Assembly (NCBI GenBank): GCA_016709865.1 | Contig: JADJLX010000002.1 | Location: forward strand, 496,001-560,000 | Direction: 5' to 3' | Length of the DNA: 64,000 nt | DNA from: Bacteroidales bacterium | GTDB lineage: Bacteria; Bacteroidota; Bacteroidia; Bacteroidales; VadinHA17 | Part shown: positions 51,937 through 62,150 of the stretch, piece by piece | Position numbering within the stretch: position 1 is the stretch's first letter | Layout: each line of letters starts with the position of its first letter | Translations under genes and position numbers: made by a program | Notes under the pieces: model-generated | Told to the model about the DNA's origin: nothing | Database searches by the model: none | Seen by the model: only the letters and a program-made list of their open reading frames with translations

Positions 51937-53190
51937 TTATATACCGAAATCGTCAAAAGCAATATTCTCTTTCGGGACACCCAGAATATCGAGTGTTTTG
52001 ACAACAGCACTGTTCATCTGAGGTGGACCGCAGAAGTAGTATTCGATATCTTCCGGCTCCTCATGCTGACAGAGATAATTATCTAATAAAACCCTATGAA
52101 TGAATCCGGTATAGCCGGTCCAGTTATCTTCTGGCAGTGGTTCGGATAGAGCAAGGTTGAATTTGAAATTCGGAAATTCTTTCTCAATTGCCCTGAATTC
52201 GTCCTCATAGAAAACCTCTCTCAGCGATCGTGCACCATACCAGTATGATACTTTTCTTCCTGTCTTCAAAGTCTTGAATAAGTGGAAGATATGAGATCTC
52301 AGAGGCGCCATTCCCGCTCCTCCTCCAATATAGATCATTTCACTGTTTGTGTCTTTAATATGGAATTCTCCATAAGGACCTGAGATAACAACTTTATCGC
52401 CTGGTTTACGGGAGAAAATATATGTTGAACACAAACCGGGAGGCACATTCATGTACTGTTTTTTTACATTATCCCATGGCGGTGTCGCAATTCTGATGTT
52501 AAGCTTGATAAGATTTTTTTCAGCCGGATAGTTGGCCATTGAGTAAGCCCTGAATGTTTCTTCATTGTTTTTTACTTTGAGATCCCACATTTTATAATGG
52601 TCCCAGTCGGGTCTGAATTGTTCTTCTATCAGGAAATCCTTGAAATTAGCCTCATATTTAGGAACATCTATCTGGACATATCCGCCCGGCATAAAATCCA
52701 TTGCTTCGCCATCAGGAAGACGTACAACAAATTCCTTGATAAATGTTGCGACGTTTCTGTTTGAGACAACTTCACATTCCCATTTTTTAATACTCATAAC
52801 TGCTTCAGGTACCTTAACAGTTATATTTTCCCTGATCTTTACCTGGCATCCCAGGCGCCAGTGGTTATGTTGTTCCTTTCTTGTAAAGAAACCTGTTTCG
52901 GTAGGCAGAATTGATCCTCCACCGTCAGTAATCTGGCACTTACACATTCCACAGGTTCCACCGCCACCACATGCAGAAGGCAGGAAGATGCCATTCGATG
53001 AAAGTGTTGACAGTAAGTTGGATCCGGGATGGACCTCCATTTCCCTGTCGTTGATATGCAGATTGACCATTCCTTTTGGAGCAAGTTTATTACGAGCAAA
53101 CAGAAGGACACTTACAAGCATCAGGATTACTAGCAAGAAGACTATAATACTATATAATATGGTTGTACCTGTTGTAATTGCTAAGATCAT
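51937..53190 (-). CDS. nqrF: Na+-translocating NADH:quinone reductase subunit F
   Basis: The 417-residue subunit takes electrons from NADH. An N-terminal transmembrane helix (about 10-31) precedes a 2Fe-2S ferredoxin domain with Cys74, Cys80, Cys83 and Cys115. The FAD domain has [11 protein letters not shown] and the NAD domain [16 protein letters not shown] and [11 protein letters not shown], ending FDDFGI. Length and spacing match the Vibrio enzyme. It is the sixth gene of the operon, 13 bases after nqrE. Confidence 0.97.
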   Translation of the reverse strand: MILAITTGTTILYSIIVFLLVILMLVSVLLFARNKLAPKGMVNLHINDREMEVHPGSNLLSTLSSNGIFLPSACGGGGTCGMCKCQITDGGGSILPTETGFFTRKEQHNHWRLGCQVKIRENITVKVPEAVMSIKKWECEVVSNRNVATFIKEFVVRLPDGEAMDFMPGGYVQIDVPKYEANFKDFLIEEQFRPDWDHYKMWDLKVKNNEETFRAYSMANYPAEKNLIKLNIRIATPPWDNVKKQYMNVPPGLCSTYIFSRKPGDKVVISGPYGEFHIKDTNSEMIYIGGGAGMAPLRSHIFHLFKTLKTGRKVSYWYGARSLREVFYEDEFRAIEKEFPNFKFNLALSEPLPEDNWTGYTGFIHRVLLDNYLCQHEEPEDIEYYFCGPPQMNSAVVKTLDILGVPKENIAFDDFGI

Positions 53191-53203
53191 AATTAGTTAT
53201 CCG

Positions 53204-53821
53204 TTAGAGTTTAATTCCCATGAATCCCATGAAAGCGATTGCCATCAGTCCTGTTACTATAAAAGTAATGCCCAGTCCTTTCAGAGGATCGGGGACATTG
53301 CTATACCTGAGTTTTTCCCTGATGGCGGCAATACCGACAATTGCAAGCATCCAACCAACACCCGATCCAACTCCGAATACTGTTGCCTCTGCAAGTGTTT
53401 CATATTCTCGCTCCTGCATAAAAAGAGCGGCTCCAAGAATGGCGCAGTTTACAGCAATAAGCGGCAGGAATATTCCAAGTGAATTGTATAAAGCCGGACT
53501 GTATTTCTCAATTACCATTTCGACAAGCTGAACTATAGCAGCAATTACAGCTATGAAAACCATAAAAGTCAGAAAGCTCAGGTCAACATCTGCGAACCCC
53601 TCTCCAAGCCAGGCAAGAGCGCCCTTCTTAAAAATATAATTCTCAAGAAGAAAGTTCACAGGGACAGTGATTAACAATACAAATATTACTGCAACGCCTA
53701 ATCCCACTGATGTTTTTACAGTTTTCGAAACAGCCAGGTATGAACACATACCCAGGAAAAAAGCAAAAATCATATTGTCAATAAAAATTGACTTTATGAA
53801 TATATTTAAAAGATGTTCCAT
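53204..53821 (-). CDS. nqrE: Na+-NQR subunit E
   Basis: The 205-residue integral membrane protein has six hydrophobic segments. Segments [24 protein letters not shown] and [18 protein letters not shown] carry the paired Cys positions that hold a membrane iron centre with NqrD. The central NCA motif is typical of NqrE/RnfA. It forms the Na+ channel core with NqrB and NqrD. The gene is 11 bases downstream of nqrD. Confidence 0.96.
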   Translation of the reverse strand: MEHLLNIFIKSIFIDNMIFAFFLGMCSYLAVSKTVKTSVGLGVAVIFVLLITVPVNFLLENYIFKKGALAWLGEGFADVDLSFLTFMVFIAVIAAIVQLVEMVIEKYSPALYNSLGIFLPLIAVNCAILGAALFMQEREYETLAEATVFGVGSGVGWMLAIVGIAAIREKLRYSNVPDPLKGLGITFIVTGLMAIAFMGFMGIKL

Positions 53822-53832
53822 AGTTCTGATCG

Positions 53833-54486
53833 CTATTTATTTTCAATGAGGCTTTTATCCTTACTTCTCTGATACCATATTATCAGGCCTAACAAAATGA
53901 GGGCCATCGGTGGCAGGATCATCATTCCGTTGTTTTCATAACCAGTATTATAGATACCTGCTTTTGAAATTACCGGATAGCCATAAATGGTTCCTGAACC
54001 TAACAACTCTCTGAAGAAGGCAACTATTATCAGTATTATTCCGTAACCTGCTCCGTTACCTAAACCGTCAATAAAGGATGGCCATGGTTTGTTTGCCATT
54101 GCAAAAGCTTCCAGACGTCCCATCAGGATACAGTTTGTAATAATCAATCCGACAAATACAGAGAGCTGTTTGCTTACATCAAATGCAAAAGCCTTAAGGA
54201 ACTGATCAACGAGGATAACCATGGTTGCAATTACCACAAGTTGTACAATAATCCTTATCCTGTCAGGAATGGATTTCCTCATTGCGGCAATTACTACATT
54301 TGAAACCGCCACAACGATTGTAACTGACAGTGCCATTACTATAGCAGGTTTCAGTTTTACTGTCACCGCCAGAGCTGAGCATATTCCCAGAACCTGAACT
54401 GTTATTGGGTTATTCCTACCCAGTGGAGCAGTTAAAAGTTTAAGATTTTTAGCCGAGAACATCGGTTCTTTTTCATGTTTACTCAT
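53833..54486 (-). CDS. nqrD: Na+-NQR subunit D
   Basis: The 217-residue integral membrane subunit pairs with Nqr[25 protein letters not shown] and [20 protein letters not shown] contain the conserved Cys and the NC motif of NqrD/Rnf[26 protein letters not shown] is the hallmark C-terminal block. The gene is three bases after nqrC. Confidence 0.96.
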   Translation of the reverse strand: MSKHEKEPMFSAKNLKLLTAPLGRNNPITVQVLGICSALAVTVKLKPAIVMALSVTIVVAVSNVVIAAMRKSIPDRIRIIVQLVVIATMVILVDQFLKAFAFDVSKQLSVFVGLIITNCILMGRLEAFAMANKPWPSFIDGLGNGAGYGIILIIVAFFRELLGSGTIYGYPVISKAGIYNTGYENNGMMILPPMALILLGLIIWYQRSKDKSLIENK

Positions 54487-54489
54487 ATC

Positions 54490-55191
54490 CTAGTTTCTGT
54501 TTTTCAATAGATAATCGTTATACTTTACAATACAATCCTGAAGCATTTTCTCGAGTCCCTTACTTGTAATAGTGCCTCCGGAAATTGCATCAACACCATG
54601 GATATCTGATTTATCAGCGCCACCCTTGTGGACAGTTACAGATACAAATTTCCCATCCTGATAGATTGTCTTTCCCGGAAACATACTTTCAAATGCCGGT
54701 GTATTTATCTCAGCTCCAAGTCCGGGGGTTTCTCCTTTATGATCAAAAGTGACACCATAAATTGTATTCATATCTTTCTTAAGCGATACATATCCAAAGA
54801 TAGGCCCCCACAATCCCTTTCCCTCAACAGGAATGATTATTATGTGCTCACCATTATCAGAAGTAGCGCCAAATACCGGAAGATATTGCTGATCAATGGG
54901 TTTCTTCTGTTCAACTTTTTGAACTATATTAAAAACATCGATACCTTCTATTTTCTCACCCTTTGTGTTAATCACAAAGCTTTCGGTGATATACTTTTCG
55001 TACAGAGCTTCTGTATTTTTGGCTGATGACTCGACTCCAATTGATTCGAGCATACTATTCTTTTTCTCAATTTCAAGATTTTTCAACTGACGAGGCTGCA
55101 GCAGTGTTGCAGCCAGCGAAAGCAATGTTGCCACGGCAATTACCATAACAGCTGAAAAAATAAATATATATCTGTTACTGAATTCTTTCAT
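54490..55191 (-). CDS. nqrC: Na+-NQR subunit C, covalent FMN carrier
   Basis: The 233-residue protein has one N-terminal transmembrane helix (about 9-30) and a periplasmic FMN-binding domain. GVDAISGGTITSKGLEKML holds the predicted flavinylated Thr207; the common SGAT motif is SGGT here. FGYVSLKKDMNTIYGVTFDHKGETPGLGAEI is the other FMN-domain block. ApbE from the same operon would attach the FMN. Its start overlaps the nqrB stop by four bases. Confidence 0.95.
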   Translation of the reverse strand: MKEFSNRYIFIFSAVMVIAVATLLSLAATLLQPRQLKNLEIEKKNSMLESIGVESSAKNTEALYEKYITESFVINTKGEKIEGIDVFNIVQKVEQKKPIDQQYLPVFGATSDNGEHIIIIPVEGKGLWGPIFGYVSLKKDMNTIYGVTFDHKGETPGLGAEINTPAFESMFPGKTIYQDGKFVSVTVHKGGADKSDIHGVDAISGGTITSKGLEKMLQDCIVKYNDYLLKNRN

Positions 55192-56363
55192 TTTGTATAA
55201 TTATTTGTTGCGATGTTAGCCCGTTTCAATCTCTTTTTGATACTCGACTGAATAACATAATAGTCAATAAGAGGTGCAAAGACATTCATAAGCAGGATAG
55301 CAAGCATTACTCCCTCCGGATAAGCTGGATTCAACACGCGAATAAGTACAGAGAGAACTCCGATCAGGAATCCATAAATCCACTTTCCTTTTTCTGTCTG
55401 GGAACCTGAAACAGGATCAGTTGCCATAAAAACTGCACCGAAAGCAAAACCTCCCATTACAAAATGATAATAGAAAGGAAGCTCCATATATGGATTGACA
55501 GCCACAGCATTTAAAAGAAGTCCCATTCCCAGACCTCCGGCAAATACGCTCACAATTATCTTCCAGCTGCCAATACCTGTTATTATCAGTATGAGCGCAC
55601 CAAGTAAAATTGCTAAAGTAGAAGTTTCGCCAAAAGATCCGGGGATCGTGCCGATGAACATATCCATAATGGATGGAAGTTTTGTTGTTTCTCCTGCCGC
55701 ACTGAGAGCCAAAGGTGTTGCTCCTGAGAATCCATCGATCACACCTTGTCCTTTTGTTAGTCCTTCGGTCCATATTTTATCTCCTGACATCCAGGCAGGA
55801 TAGCTGAAGAAAAGAAAAGCCCTGGCAAGAAGAGCAGGATTGAAAATATTCATTCCTGTTCCACCGAAAACTTCTTTCCCTAAAATCACTGCAAATGTTG
55901 TTGCTATAGCAACCATCCACAGAGGTACATCTATTGGCATTATCATAGGTATGAGTAACCCGGAAACCAAAAATCCTTCATTTATTTCATGACCTCTGAT
56001 CTGAGCAGCAATAAATTCAATTCCAAGCCCAACACCATAACTCACAATTACCATTGGCAGAATCCTGATAAAGCCAAACCAGAAATTCTGGAGTATACCT
56101 GTTTCAAGGCCTAGTGACCTGAAATGCTGTAAACCTGCATTATAGGAACCGAAAAGAAATGCTGGCAGAAGTGCGATTATTACAACTGTCATTGTTCTCT
56201 TCAGATCGATGCTGTCGCGGATATGCGATCCTTTGAAAGTAACCTTGTCAGGAACAAAAAGGAATGACTCAAATCCTTCAAATACCGAACGTAACCTGGC
56301 AAACTTCCCACCTTCTGTAAAATGGGGTTTGATCTTATCTATCTTTTTTCGTAAGGAATCCAT
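55188..56363 (-). CDS. nqrB: Na+-NQR subunit B
   Basis: The 391-residue membrane subunit carries the covalent FMN, riboflavin and much of the Na+ path. The flavinylation motif is FSGATPLAL with Thr216. About ten hydrophobic segments include FLVSGLLIPMIMPIDVPLWMVAIATTFAVILGKEVFGGTGMNIFNPALLARAFLFFSYP-type RnfD/NqrB blocks. It lies 22 bases after nqrA and is coupled to nqrC by a four-base overlap. Length matches the family. Confidence 0.96.
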   Translation of the reverse strand: MDSLRKKIDKIKPHFTEGGKFARLRSVFEGFESFLFVPDKVTFKGSHIRDSIDLKRTMTVVIIALLPAFLFGSYNAGLQHFRSLGLETGILQNFWFGFIRILPMVIVSYGVGLGIEFIAAQIRGHEINEGFLVSGLLIPMIMPIDVPLWMVAIATTFAVILGKEVFGGTGMNIFNPALLARAFLFFSYPAWMSGDKIWTEGLTKGQGVIDGFSGATPLALSAAGETTKLPSIMDMFIGTIPGSFGETSTLAILLGALILIITGIGSWKIIVSVFAGGLGMGLLLNAVAVNPYMELPFYYHFVMGGFAFGAVFMATDPVSGSQTEKGKWIYGFLIGVLSVLIRVLNPAYPEGVMLAILLMNVFAPLIDYYVIQSSIKKRLKRANIATNNYTK

Positions 56364-56385
56364 TGTATATTAATATCTTGTTTTA

Positions 56386-57738
56386 CTAACTCATCTCCCT
56401 GATCATCAGCTCAATTCCCTTTCGAACAATTGACTGGATCTCAACTTTGGATGGACAAATATATTCACATAGTGCAAAATCTTCTTCTGCAATCTCATAT
56501 ATTCCAAGGTTTTCCATCAACTCAATATCCTCGGCCAGAATAGCTTTCAAAAGCTGCATCGGATAAATATCCATTGGTACCACTTTCTCATACATCCCTG
56601 TCATGACGAAAGCCCTTTCTCCGCCATGAAGATTAGTATCGAGACTGTAACTTTTCCGTGGCAGGAGACTTGAAGCAAATGTTTTTGAGAAGCTGAATTT
56701 ATTAAGACCTGGCATCATCCAGCCAAAGAATTCATAATAATCACCCTCAGGGATAACTGTAACCTGCGAATCATAATATCCAAGAAACCCGTCAGCTGTA
56801 ATCCTTGTTCCTGTAAGTACGTTTCCACTTATATACCTGAGGTTCCCCGGCCTGACATTATCTTTTACTATTGAGGCAATAGAAGCACCTGAGCGTATTC
56901 TATAATACTGTGCATTCAGTACTTCAGAACCGGTAAGAGCTATAATTCTGTCGTGTTTGTAAGCACCTTCCTCAAAAAGTCTTCCGATTGCCAGAACATC
57001 CTGAAGATTCACTGTCCATACCCTATCTCCCTTATTAATTGGTCTGATATGATGAATCTGTATTCCAACATTTCCTGCAGGATGAGGACCAGAAATGTAT
57101 GAGATCTCAACGCCGGATGTTTTTTTCAGGACTTCTGAAGAATCACCTTTGCCATTCAGGATCATATTAATCTTACCATCAGTAAGTTTAGTAAGAGCAG
57201 CAATTCCTTTCCTGAAATTTGTTTCCTGTGAGTTATCAATAATGAAATTATAATCAGGAGCGAGAGGTGCAGTATCAAAGCCGGAAATGAAAATTGCATC
57301 AGGAACATTGTTTGGATTGGCAACAACATTATAAGGTCTCTGCCTTATTGCCGGCCATAATCCCGATTTGAGAAGAGTCTCCCTGATCTTTTCCCTGCTT
57401 AATCCGGCAGCATCAGCTTTACCGAAATCTACATACTCATCTCCCTCTTTCTGAATGACTATCTCAAGTAATTTGCGGCGATCACCTCTGTTAATGTATA
57501 AAACCTCCCCGCTGACAGGAGATGTGAATAATATTTCGGGACGAAGCTTATCATGAAAAAGAGGTGATCCGGCAAGCACCTTATCACCCTCCCTTACATT
57601 CAGTTTAGGAGTCAGTCCCGGAAAATCCACAGGCTTAACTCCATACAGGTTTGCAACTACCTCACCGGCAAGGGTTTTTGTTGCTACTCCCTTTAACTTT
57701 ATGTCAAGCCCCTTTTTTAATCTGACTGTTATTGACAT
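56386..57738 (-). CDS. nqrA: Na+-NQR subunit A
   Basis: From ATG 57738 (MSITVRLKKGLDIKLKGVAT) the protein has 450 residues, close to the 446 of Vibrio; the open frame runs further upstream without a good start. It has the barrel-sandwich N-terminus (VVANLYGVKPVDFPGLTPKLNVREGDKVLAGSPLFHDK) and the SLBB-like part. The C-terminal EYICPSKVEIQSIVRKGIELM ends with the Cys-containing block. It is the first gene of the operon and is the peripheral cytoplasmic subunit thought to bind quinone. A promoter is visible 60 bases upstream. Confidence 0.96.
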   Translation of the reverse strand: MSITVRLKKGLDIKLKGVATKTLAGEVVANLYGVKPVDFPGLTPKLNVREGDKVLAGSPLFHDKLRPEILFTSPVSGEVLYINRGDRRKLLEIVIQKEGDEYVDFGKADAAGLSREKIRETLLKSGLWPAIRQRPYNVVANPNNVPDAIFISGFDTAPLAPDYNFIIDNSQETNFRKGIAALTKLTDGKINMILNGKGDSSEVLKKTSGVEISYISGPHPAGNVGIQIHHIRPINKGDRVWTVNLQDVLAIGRLFEEGAYKHDRIIALTGSEVLNAQYYRIRSGASIASIVKDNVRPGNLRYISGNVLTGTRITADGFLGYYDSQVTVIPEGDYYEFFGWMMPGLNKFSFSKTFASSLLPRKSYSLDTNLHGGERAFVMTGMYEKVVPMDIYPMQLLKAILAEDIELMENLGIYEIAEEDFALCEYICPSKVEIQSIVRKGIELMIREMS

Positions 57739-57798
57739 TGTAAATATTATATTTATAAATATTTTACCAAGATCTGTTAATAAATTAACAGCAGGGTA

Positions 57799-57828
57799 CA
57801 AAAGTATAAATACCTAGGCACATTATAA
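57799..57828 (-). promoter_or_regulatory. Promoter for nqrABCDEF-apbE
   Basis: On the minus strand TTA (57828-57826), 19 bases, then TACTTTTG (57806-57799). The leader to the nqrA ATG (57738) is about 55 bases. It supports the 57738 start, since the frame's upstream end lies inside the -7 region. Confidence 0.65.
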
Positions 57829-57937
57829 TAAAAGTGCCAAATATGATACAACATTTTTTTATTTTTACAGTTATTAAATATATATTCTTTCAAATCTTAC
57901 ATAAGCACCTACTTTTAAGAAAACAGAATATCCTTTT

Positions 57938-59227
57938 ATGAGGTTTATATTATCCCTTTATTTCATTATTTCTTTCATTCCGGCAATTGGACAGATTAAT
58001 ACTTCTGATCCGGAAGTTTTTTCAAGCATGATCTTCGATCAGAAGATCAGGACTGTTCAGCTATATAAGGAAGGATGGAACCTGTCCAATCCGATTATTA
58101 AACTCAACAGCGATGAAAAACTGAATCTCCACTTCGACCTCATTAACGATCAGGCTGAAACATTCTATTACACCTTTGTACATTGTGATAAGGACTGGAA
58201 ACGGTCGGACATTTTCCCAAATGATTATATGAGTGGTTACACAGACAATCCAATTGAAGATTACCAGGCATCATTTAACACAACTGTAGATTATTATCAT
58301 TATAGGCTTACTATACCAAACGAAAGGGTAAGTTTATCATTATCGGGCAATTATGTGTTGTTGGTTTATCCGCAGGATAGACCCGGAGAACCTGCTTTTA
58401 CTCAAAGATTTATTGTATCTGAAGATGCGGTTAAGATAAATGTAACCGCACACCGTCCGCAAATGACAAAGGACAACAACACTCATCAGCAAATAGATTT
58501 TACTGTCAGTTATTCCGGGCTCAGCATAAATGATCCATACAGGAATACCTATGCATTTATACTTCAGAATGGCAGATGGGATAATGCGAAAAAAAATATG
58601 AAACCTGATTTTTACGGAAATAATGAACTAAAATACAATTCGTTATCTGATAAAAACATTTTTCAGGGTGGAAATGAATTCAGGTATTTTGATATTAAAA
58701 GTATAAGGTACCAGACTGAGTACGTTAAAAAGATCGATTTTGTTATACCTTATTATAATGTGTACCTCTTCCCTTCTGAAAACAGGGAGTTCAAACCCTA
58801 TTTTTACTGGAAAGATTTCAACGGAAAATATTTCATTGCCATACAGGAGGGTCAGAAACCCGATACCGATGCTGATTATGTTAATGTCTACTTTACTCTT
58901 CCGTCAAAACAGGCTATTGCAGGAGGTAATATGTATGTATCAGGCGGACTCACCAACTGGACTTTCGGCAGGAATAATCTTATGACCTATAATCAGGTAA
59001 GTGAACAATATGAATGCACAATGCTGCTGAAACAGGGATGGTATAATTATGAATATGTCTTTGTTAAGGATGGCACTTCAGATAGCGTTGCCGGCATTTT
59101 TGAGGGAAGCCACTATGAAACTGAAAATGATTACACAATTCTTATGTACTATCGTAATCCCCGTGAAAGGTACGACAGGGTCATTGGTACAGTAACAGCC
59201 AATACTTTAAACAGAATGGCCAATTAA
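57938..59227 (+). CDS. Type IX secretion system plug protein (DUF5103)
   Basis: The 429-residue protein has a signal peptide (MRFILSLYFIISFIPAIGQ). The DUF5103 pattern is clear: KIRTVQLYKEGWNLSNPIIKL (residues about 33-53), HFDLINDQAETFYYTFVHCDKDWKRSDI, YMSGYTDNPIEDYQ, YHYRLTIPN, GNYVLLVYP and the C-terminal NMYVSGGLTNWTFGRNNLM with YNYEYVFVKDG. In the T9SS this protein closes the periplasmic side of the SprA translocon. It is not next to other T9SS genes here. It converges on mogA with a four-base overlap. T9SS substrates with sorting tails were not seen in this window. Confidence 0.9.
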   Translation: MRFILSLYFIISFIPAIGQINTSDPEVFSSMIFDQKIRTVQLYKEGWNLSNPIIKLNSDEKLNLHFDLINDQAETFYYTFVHCDKDWKRSDIFPNDYMSGYTDNPIEDYQASFNTTVDYYHYRLTIPNERVSLSLSGNYVLLVYPQDRPGEPAFTQRFIVSEDAVKINVTAHRPQMTKDNNTHQQIDFTVSYSGLSINDPYRNTYAFILQNGRWDNAKKNMKPDFYGNNELKYNSLSDKNIFQGGNEFRYFDIKSIRYQTEYVKKIDFVIPYYNVYLFPSENREFKPYFYWKDFNGKYFIAIQEGQKPDTDADYVNVYFTLPSKQAIAGGNMYVSGGLTNWTFGRNNLMTYNQVSEQYECTMLLKQGWYNYEYVFVKDGTSDSVAGIFEGSHYETENDYTILMYYRNPRERYDRVIGTVTANTLNRMAN

Positions 59228-59736
59228 TGCTTTTCGTGAGAATCAATCCCATACTGCATATAAACAGTATGTTTCATAGTCTTAAGTATTTCAGTCATAT
59301 ACTCTTCAACAGCCCTTACTGAACCTGGAAGGGTATAAACAAGTGCTTTGCCCATTACCCCTGCCACTCCCCTGCTTAAAAGAGCATTGGGCTTTTTGGT
59401 TCCATATTTGATCCTGATGAATTCCATTATTCCTGGTATTTCCTTATCGAGAAGAGGTGTTACTGTTTCTACTGTTATATCACGCGGGCCAATACCTGTG
59501 CCACCTGTGGTTATTACTATGTTATACTTGTCAGATGCATTTTTCAAAAGCTCCGACAATATGGAAGCATCATCAGGAATAAGTGTAAGATCAACACTAT
59601 ATTCCCACTTAAGAGATGAAAAAAATTCTGAAATGATCTCTCTTACCCGTGGCCCGCTGAGATCATCGTACTCACCTCTTGAAGCCCTGTCGCTCAGGGT
59701 AATGACCAAGATCTTAAATTTTTCAGGAATGCTCAT
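59224..59736 (-). CDS. mogA: MogA/MoaB-type molybdopterin adenylyltransferase
   Basis: The 170-residue protein activates molybdopterin by adenylylation before Mo insertion. Family motifs are VITLSDRASRGEYDDLSGPRV (residues about 11-31), IVITTGGTGIGPRDITVETVTPLL with the TTGGTG phosphate loop, PGIMEFIR, and YTLPGSVRAVEEYM. It is the last gene of the molybdenum operon and its start overlaps the moaC stop by four bases. Whether it is MogA or MoaB cannot be decided by eye, but no second copy is in the window. Confidence 0.94.
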   Translation of the reverse strand: MSIPEKFKILVITLSDRASRGEYDDLSGPRVREIISEFFSSLKWEYSVDLTLIPDDASILSELLKNASDKYNIVITTGGTGIGPRDITVETVTPLLDKEIPGIMEFIRIKYGTKKPNALLSRGVAGVMGKALVYTLPGSVRAVEEYMTEILKTMKHTVYMQYGIDSHEKH

Positions 59737-60179
59737 TTCTTGATTTTTTCGGTAAGGGTTATATTATCGATAACCATATTTTTGTCAACTGCCTTACACA
59801 TGTCATAAACAGTGAGCAATGCAACACTTACTGCTGTAAGAGCCTCCATCTCAACTCCTGTCCTGCCCTCACATCTCACTTCACTTTTTATAATTACGCC
59901 GGTTTTGTCAGATACAACATCGACTTTTACATTATCGAGTACAATATTATGGCATAAGGGTATAAGTGATGATGTCTGCTTTGCAGCACTGATCCCGGCT
60001 AACTGAGCTACTGTGAGCACATCACCTTTTTTCAGCTGATTTTCTTTTATCAGTTCAATAGTTTCGACTGCAAGTGTTATATGCCCGGTGGCTTTGGCAA
60101 TTCTCAGCTGCGGCTTCTTATCTCCTACATCGACCATTATGGCTTTACCATGTTTATCAGTGTGAGTCAGTTGTTTCAT
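59733..60179 (-). CDS. moaC: Cyclic pyranopterin monophosphate synthase MoaC
   Basis: The 148-residue enzyme makes cyclic pyranopterin monophosphate from the MoaA product. Motifs are MVDVGDKKPQLRIAKATGHI, AAKQTSSLIPLCHNIVLDNVKVDV (active-site His in CH), EVRCEGRTGVEMEALTAVSVALLTVYDMCKAVDK, with the catalytic Lys. It lies five bases after the moaA stop. MoaD and MoaE are absent from the window. Confidence 0.96.
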   Translation of the reverse strand: MKQLTHTDKHGKAIMVDVGDKKPQLRIAKATGHITLAVETIELIKENQLKKGDVLTVAQLAGISAAKQTSSLIPLCHNIVLDNVKVDVVSDKTGVIIKSEVRCEGRTGVEMEALTAVSVALLTVYDMCKAVDKNMVIDNITLTEKIKK

Positions 60180-60184
60180 AGCTT

Positions 60185-60985
60185 TTATCCTCCAATATTA
60201 TAAAATGCTCCTGTTTCATTAACTGATCCGCATGCCGGTTTCAGCTCTATTGCCTGCCTTATTGCTTCTTCATAGCCCAGCTTTCTGATATCAAATTCTA
60301 TATTATCAAAGAGACAGGGTTTAAGTTTTCCGTTGGCTGTGAGCCTTAACCTGTTGCACAATGCACAGTCACCGCCGGTACCTCCCTCAACAGTTGAGAA
60401 GTGTCCCCTGACAAGATCCATCTGACGGATATACCTGATTTCAAGATTATTGTCAGTACAATATTTTGTTACGCCCCTGGCATCCTCTTCTTCCTTTGAT
60501 TTAATAATTACACAGTTGATTTTTACAGGAAGAAGATCTGCTTTTCTAGCAGCCTCAATACCCTCAAAAACATCAAACACATTTCCCTCTCTGGTTATGG
60601 CTGCAAACCTTACAGGGTCTACAGTATCGAGACTTATATTTACCCTGTGCAGACCGGCTGACTTAAGTTCCGCAGCATATTGCTTAAGCATAATGCCGTT
60701 AGTAGTCATTGAAAGATCTGTAATACCGGGGATATCTGAAATCATTCTCACGAGTGCAGTAATACCCTTTCTCACAAGAGGTTCACCTCCCGTAAGACGG
60801 ACCTTTGTTACTCCATTTTCTACAGCGGCTTTTGTGAAACTTGTAATCTCATCAAAAGTCAGAATATCCGCATGTCTGAGTAACTGAATCCCTTCTTCGG
60901 GCATACAGTAGCTGCATCGAAGGTTACAGCGGTCGGTTACTGAAATGCGGAGGTAGTTTATATTTCTGTTAAACCTGTCGTACAC
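60185..60985 (-). CDS. moaA: GTP 3',8-cyclase MoaA, compact form
   Basis: The gene starts at GTG 60985 and its 5' end overlaps the moeA stop by 17 bases. This radical-SAM enzyme converts GTP to the 3',8-cyclo product. The N-terminal 4Fe-4S ligands are Cys20, Cys24 and Cys27, RLTGGEPLVRKG is the SAM-binding part, and the second cluster ligands are Cys207, Cys210 and Cys224 in CALCNRLRLTANGKLKPC. The end FYNIGG gives the conserved Gly-Gly tail. At 266 residues it is about 55-65 shorter than usual: the stretch between RYIRQMDL and GGDCALC is nearly absent. It could still be active; see findings. Confidence 0.93.
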   Translation of the reverse strand: MYDRFNRNINYLRISVTDRCNLRCSYCMPEEGIQLLRHADILTFDEITSFTKAAVENGVTKVRLTGGEPLVRKGITALVRMISDIPGITDLSMTTNGIMLKQYAAELKSAGLHRVNISLDTVDPVRFAAITREGNVFDVFEGIEAARKADLLPVKINCVIIKSKEEEDARGVTKYCTDNNLEIRYIRQMDLVRGHFSTVEGGTGGDCALCNRLRLTANGKLKPCLFDNIEFDIRKLGYEEAIRQAIELKPACGSVNETGAFYNIGG

Positions 60986-62150
60986 TTACAATCTCTCCTT
61001 TCTCTATACTTTTTTTACCGGGGTCCAGGGATATAAGTCCATCAGCCAGCGATAAAGCCGAAATGTGTGCTGAACCATGATATTCCACTGGTGACACCAT
61101 GCCATTTTTTGTAAAACTTACAGGAATAAAAGCACGCCTGTCAGCAAGTCTGCGCGTGAAAGATACTTCCATAGGCAATTGAATGGAATGCGGATTAAGA
61201 TCATGTCCCATCATTTTACAGATAAGGGGCCTCACAAGAAGTTCGAACTGGGTAAATGAAGAAACCGGATTACCGGGCAATCCGAAAACAAGCGCCTCAG
61301 GATGTACCCCAAAGGTTGTAGGTTTTCCGGGCTGCACATTAATTCTGGAAAAAAGGATTTCTACACCAGCACTCTCCATTACACCGGGAATAAAATCGAA
61401 ATCACCCATTGAAACACCACCTGTAAGTAATACAATATCGCATTCTTTTATCGCCTGTATTAAAAGCTCAAAAGTTGCCTGCTTGTCATCACGGGCAATA
61501 CCAAAATACTTACCAAGTGCTCCTGCCCTAAGCAGCTGGGCAAGAAGCTGATAAGCATTTGAATTTCTTATCTGGCTGATCCCGGGTTTTGTATATGGTT
61601 CTACCAGTTCATCTCCGGAACTTATTACAGCTACAACCGGTTTTTTGTTAACTGCCACAGAGGTACAGCCGACTGCAGCCATTACTGCAATCTCCTGTGG
61701 ACGAATCAGCTGCCCTTTTCTAAGTACAACATCTCCGGTTTTAATATCCTCTGCTTTAAAGGCTATATTTTCTTTGGTGAACGACCCCGTGTACTTCACT
61801 TTTCCTGATGGAAGAATTACCGAATCCTCAACCATAAAGACCACATCAGCACCTTCTGGAACTGCAGCTCCTGTCATTATTCTTGAGCTCTGATTTACTG
61901 AAACTACCTTTTCAGGCTGCATCCCGGCAGCTATAGTCTCGAGTATTTCAAGCTCATTTCCAAGATCAGCTTTCCTGCATGCAAATCCGTCGACTGTTGC
62001 CTTATCGAAGGGCGGCATATCCATGTCGCTTGAGACATCCTCTGCAAGAATACGGCCCAGGGATTCAATAAAAGAGACTGTTTCGGCCTCCTTCAGGGTG
62101 ACCTTGCTCATCACGATTTTATATGCTTCTTCGAATGATATTACTTTCAT
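60969..62150 (-). CDS. moeA: Molybdopterin molybdenumtransferase MoeA
   Basis: From ATG 62150 (MKVISFEEAYKIVMSKV) the protein has 393 residues; the frame further upstream is only a repeat-derived extension. MoeA inserts molybdate into adenylylated molybdopterin. Motifs are DMDMPPFDKATVDGFAC (residues about 43-59), MTGAAVPEGADVVFMVED, VVLRKGQLIRPQEIAVMAAVG, SSGDELVEP, RNSNAYQL, LTGGVSMGDFDF and FGLPGNPVSSFTQFE. The length is normal. It follows modC after an 80-base repeat-rich gap and overlaps moaA. Confidence 0.95.
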   Translation of the reverse strand: MKVISFEEAYKIVMSKVTLKEAETVSFIESLGRILAEDVSSDMDMPPFDKATVDGFACRKADLGNELEILETIAAGMQPEKVVSVNQSSRIMTGAAVPEGADVVFMVEDSVILPSGKVKYTGSFTKENIAFKAEDIKTGDVVLRKGQLIRPQEIAVMAAVGCTSVAVNKKPVVAVISSGDELVEPYTKPGISQIRNSNAYQLLAQLLRAGALGKYFGIARDDKQATFELLIQAIKECDIVLLTGGVSMGDFDFIPGVMESAGVEILFSRINVQPGKPTTFGVHPEALVFGLPGNPVSSFTQFELLVRPLICKMMGHDLNPHSIQLPMEVSFTRRLADRRAFIPVSFTKNGMVSPVEYHGSAHISALSLADGLISLDPGKKSIEKGEIVSVRQV

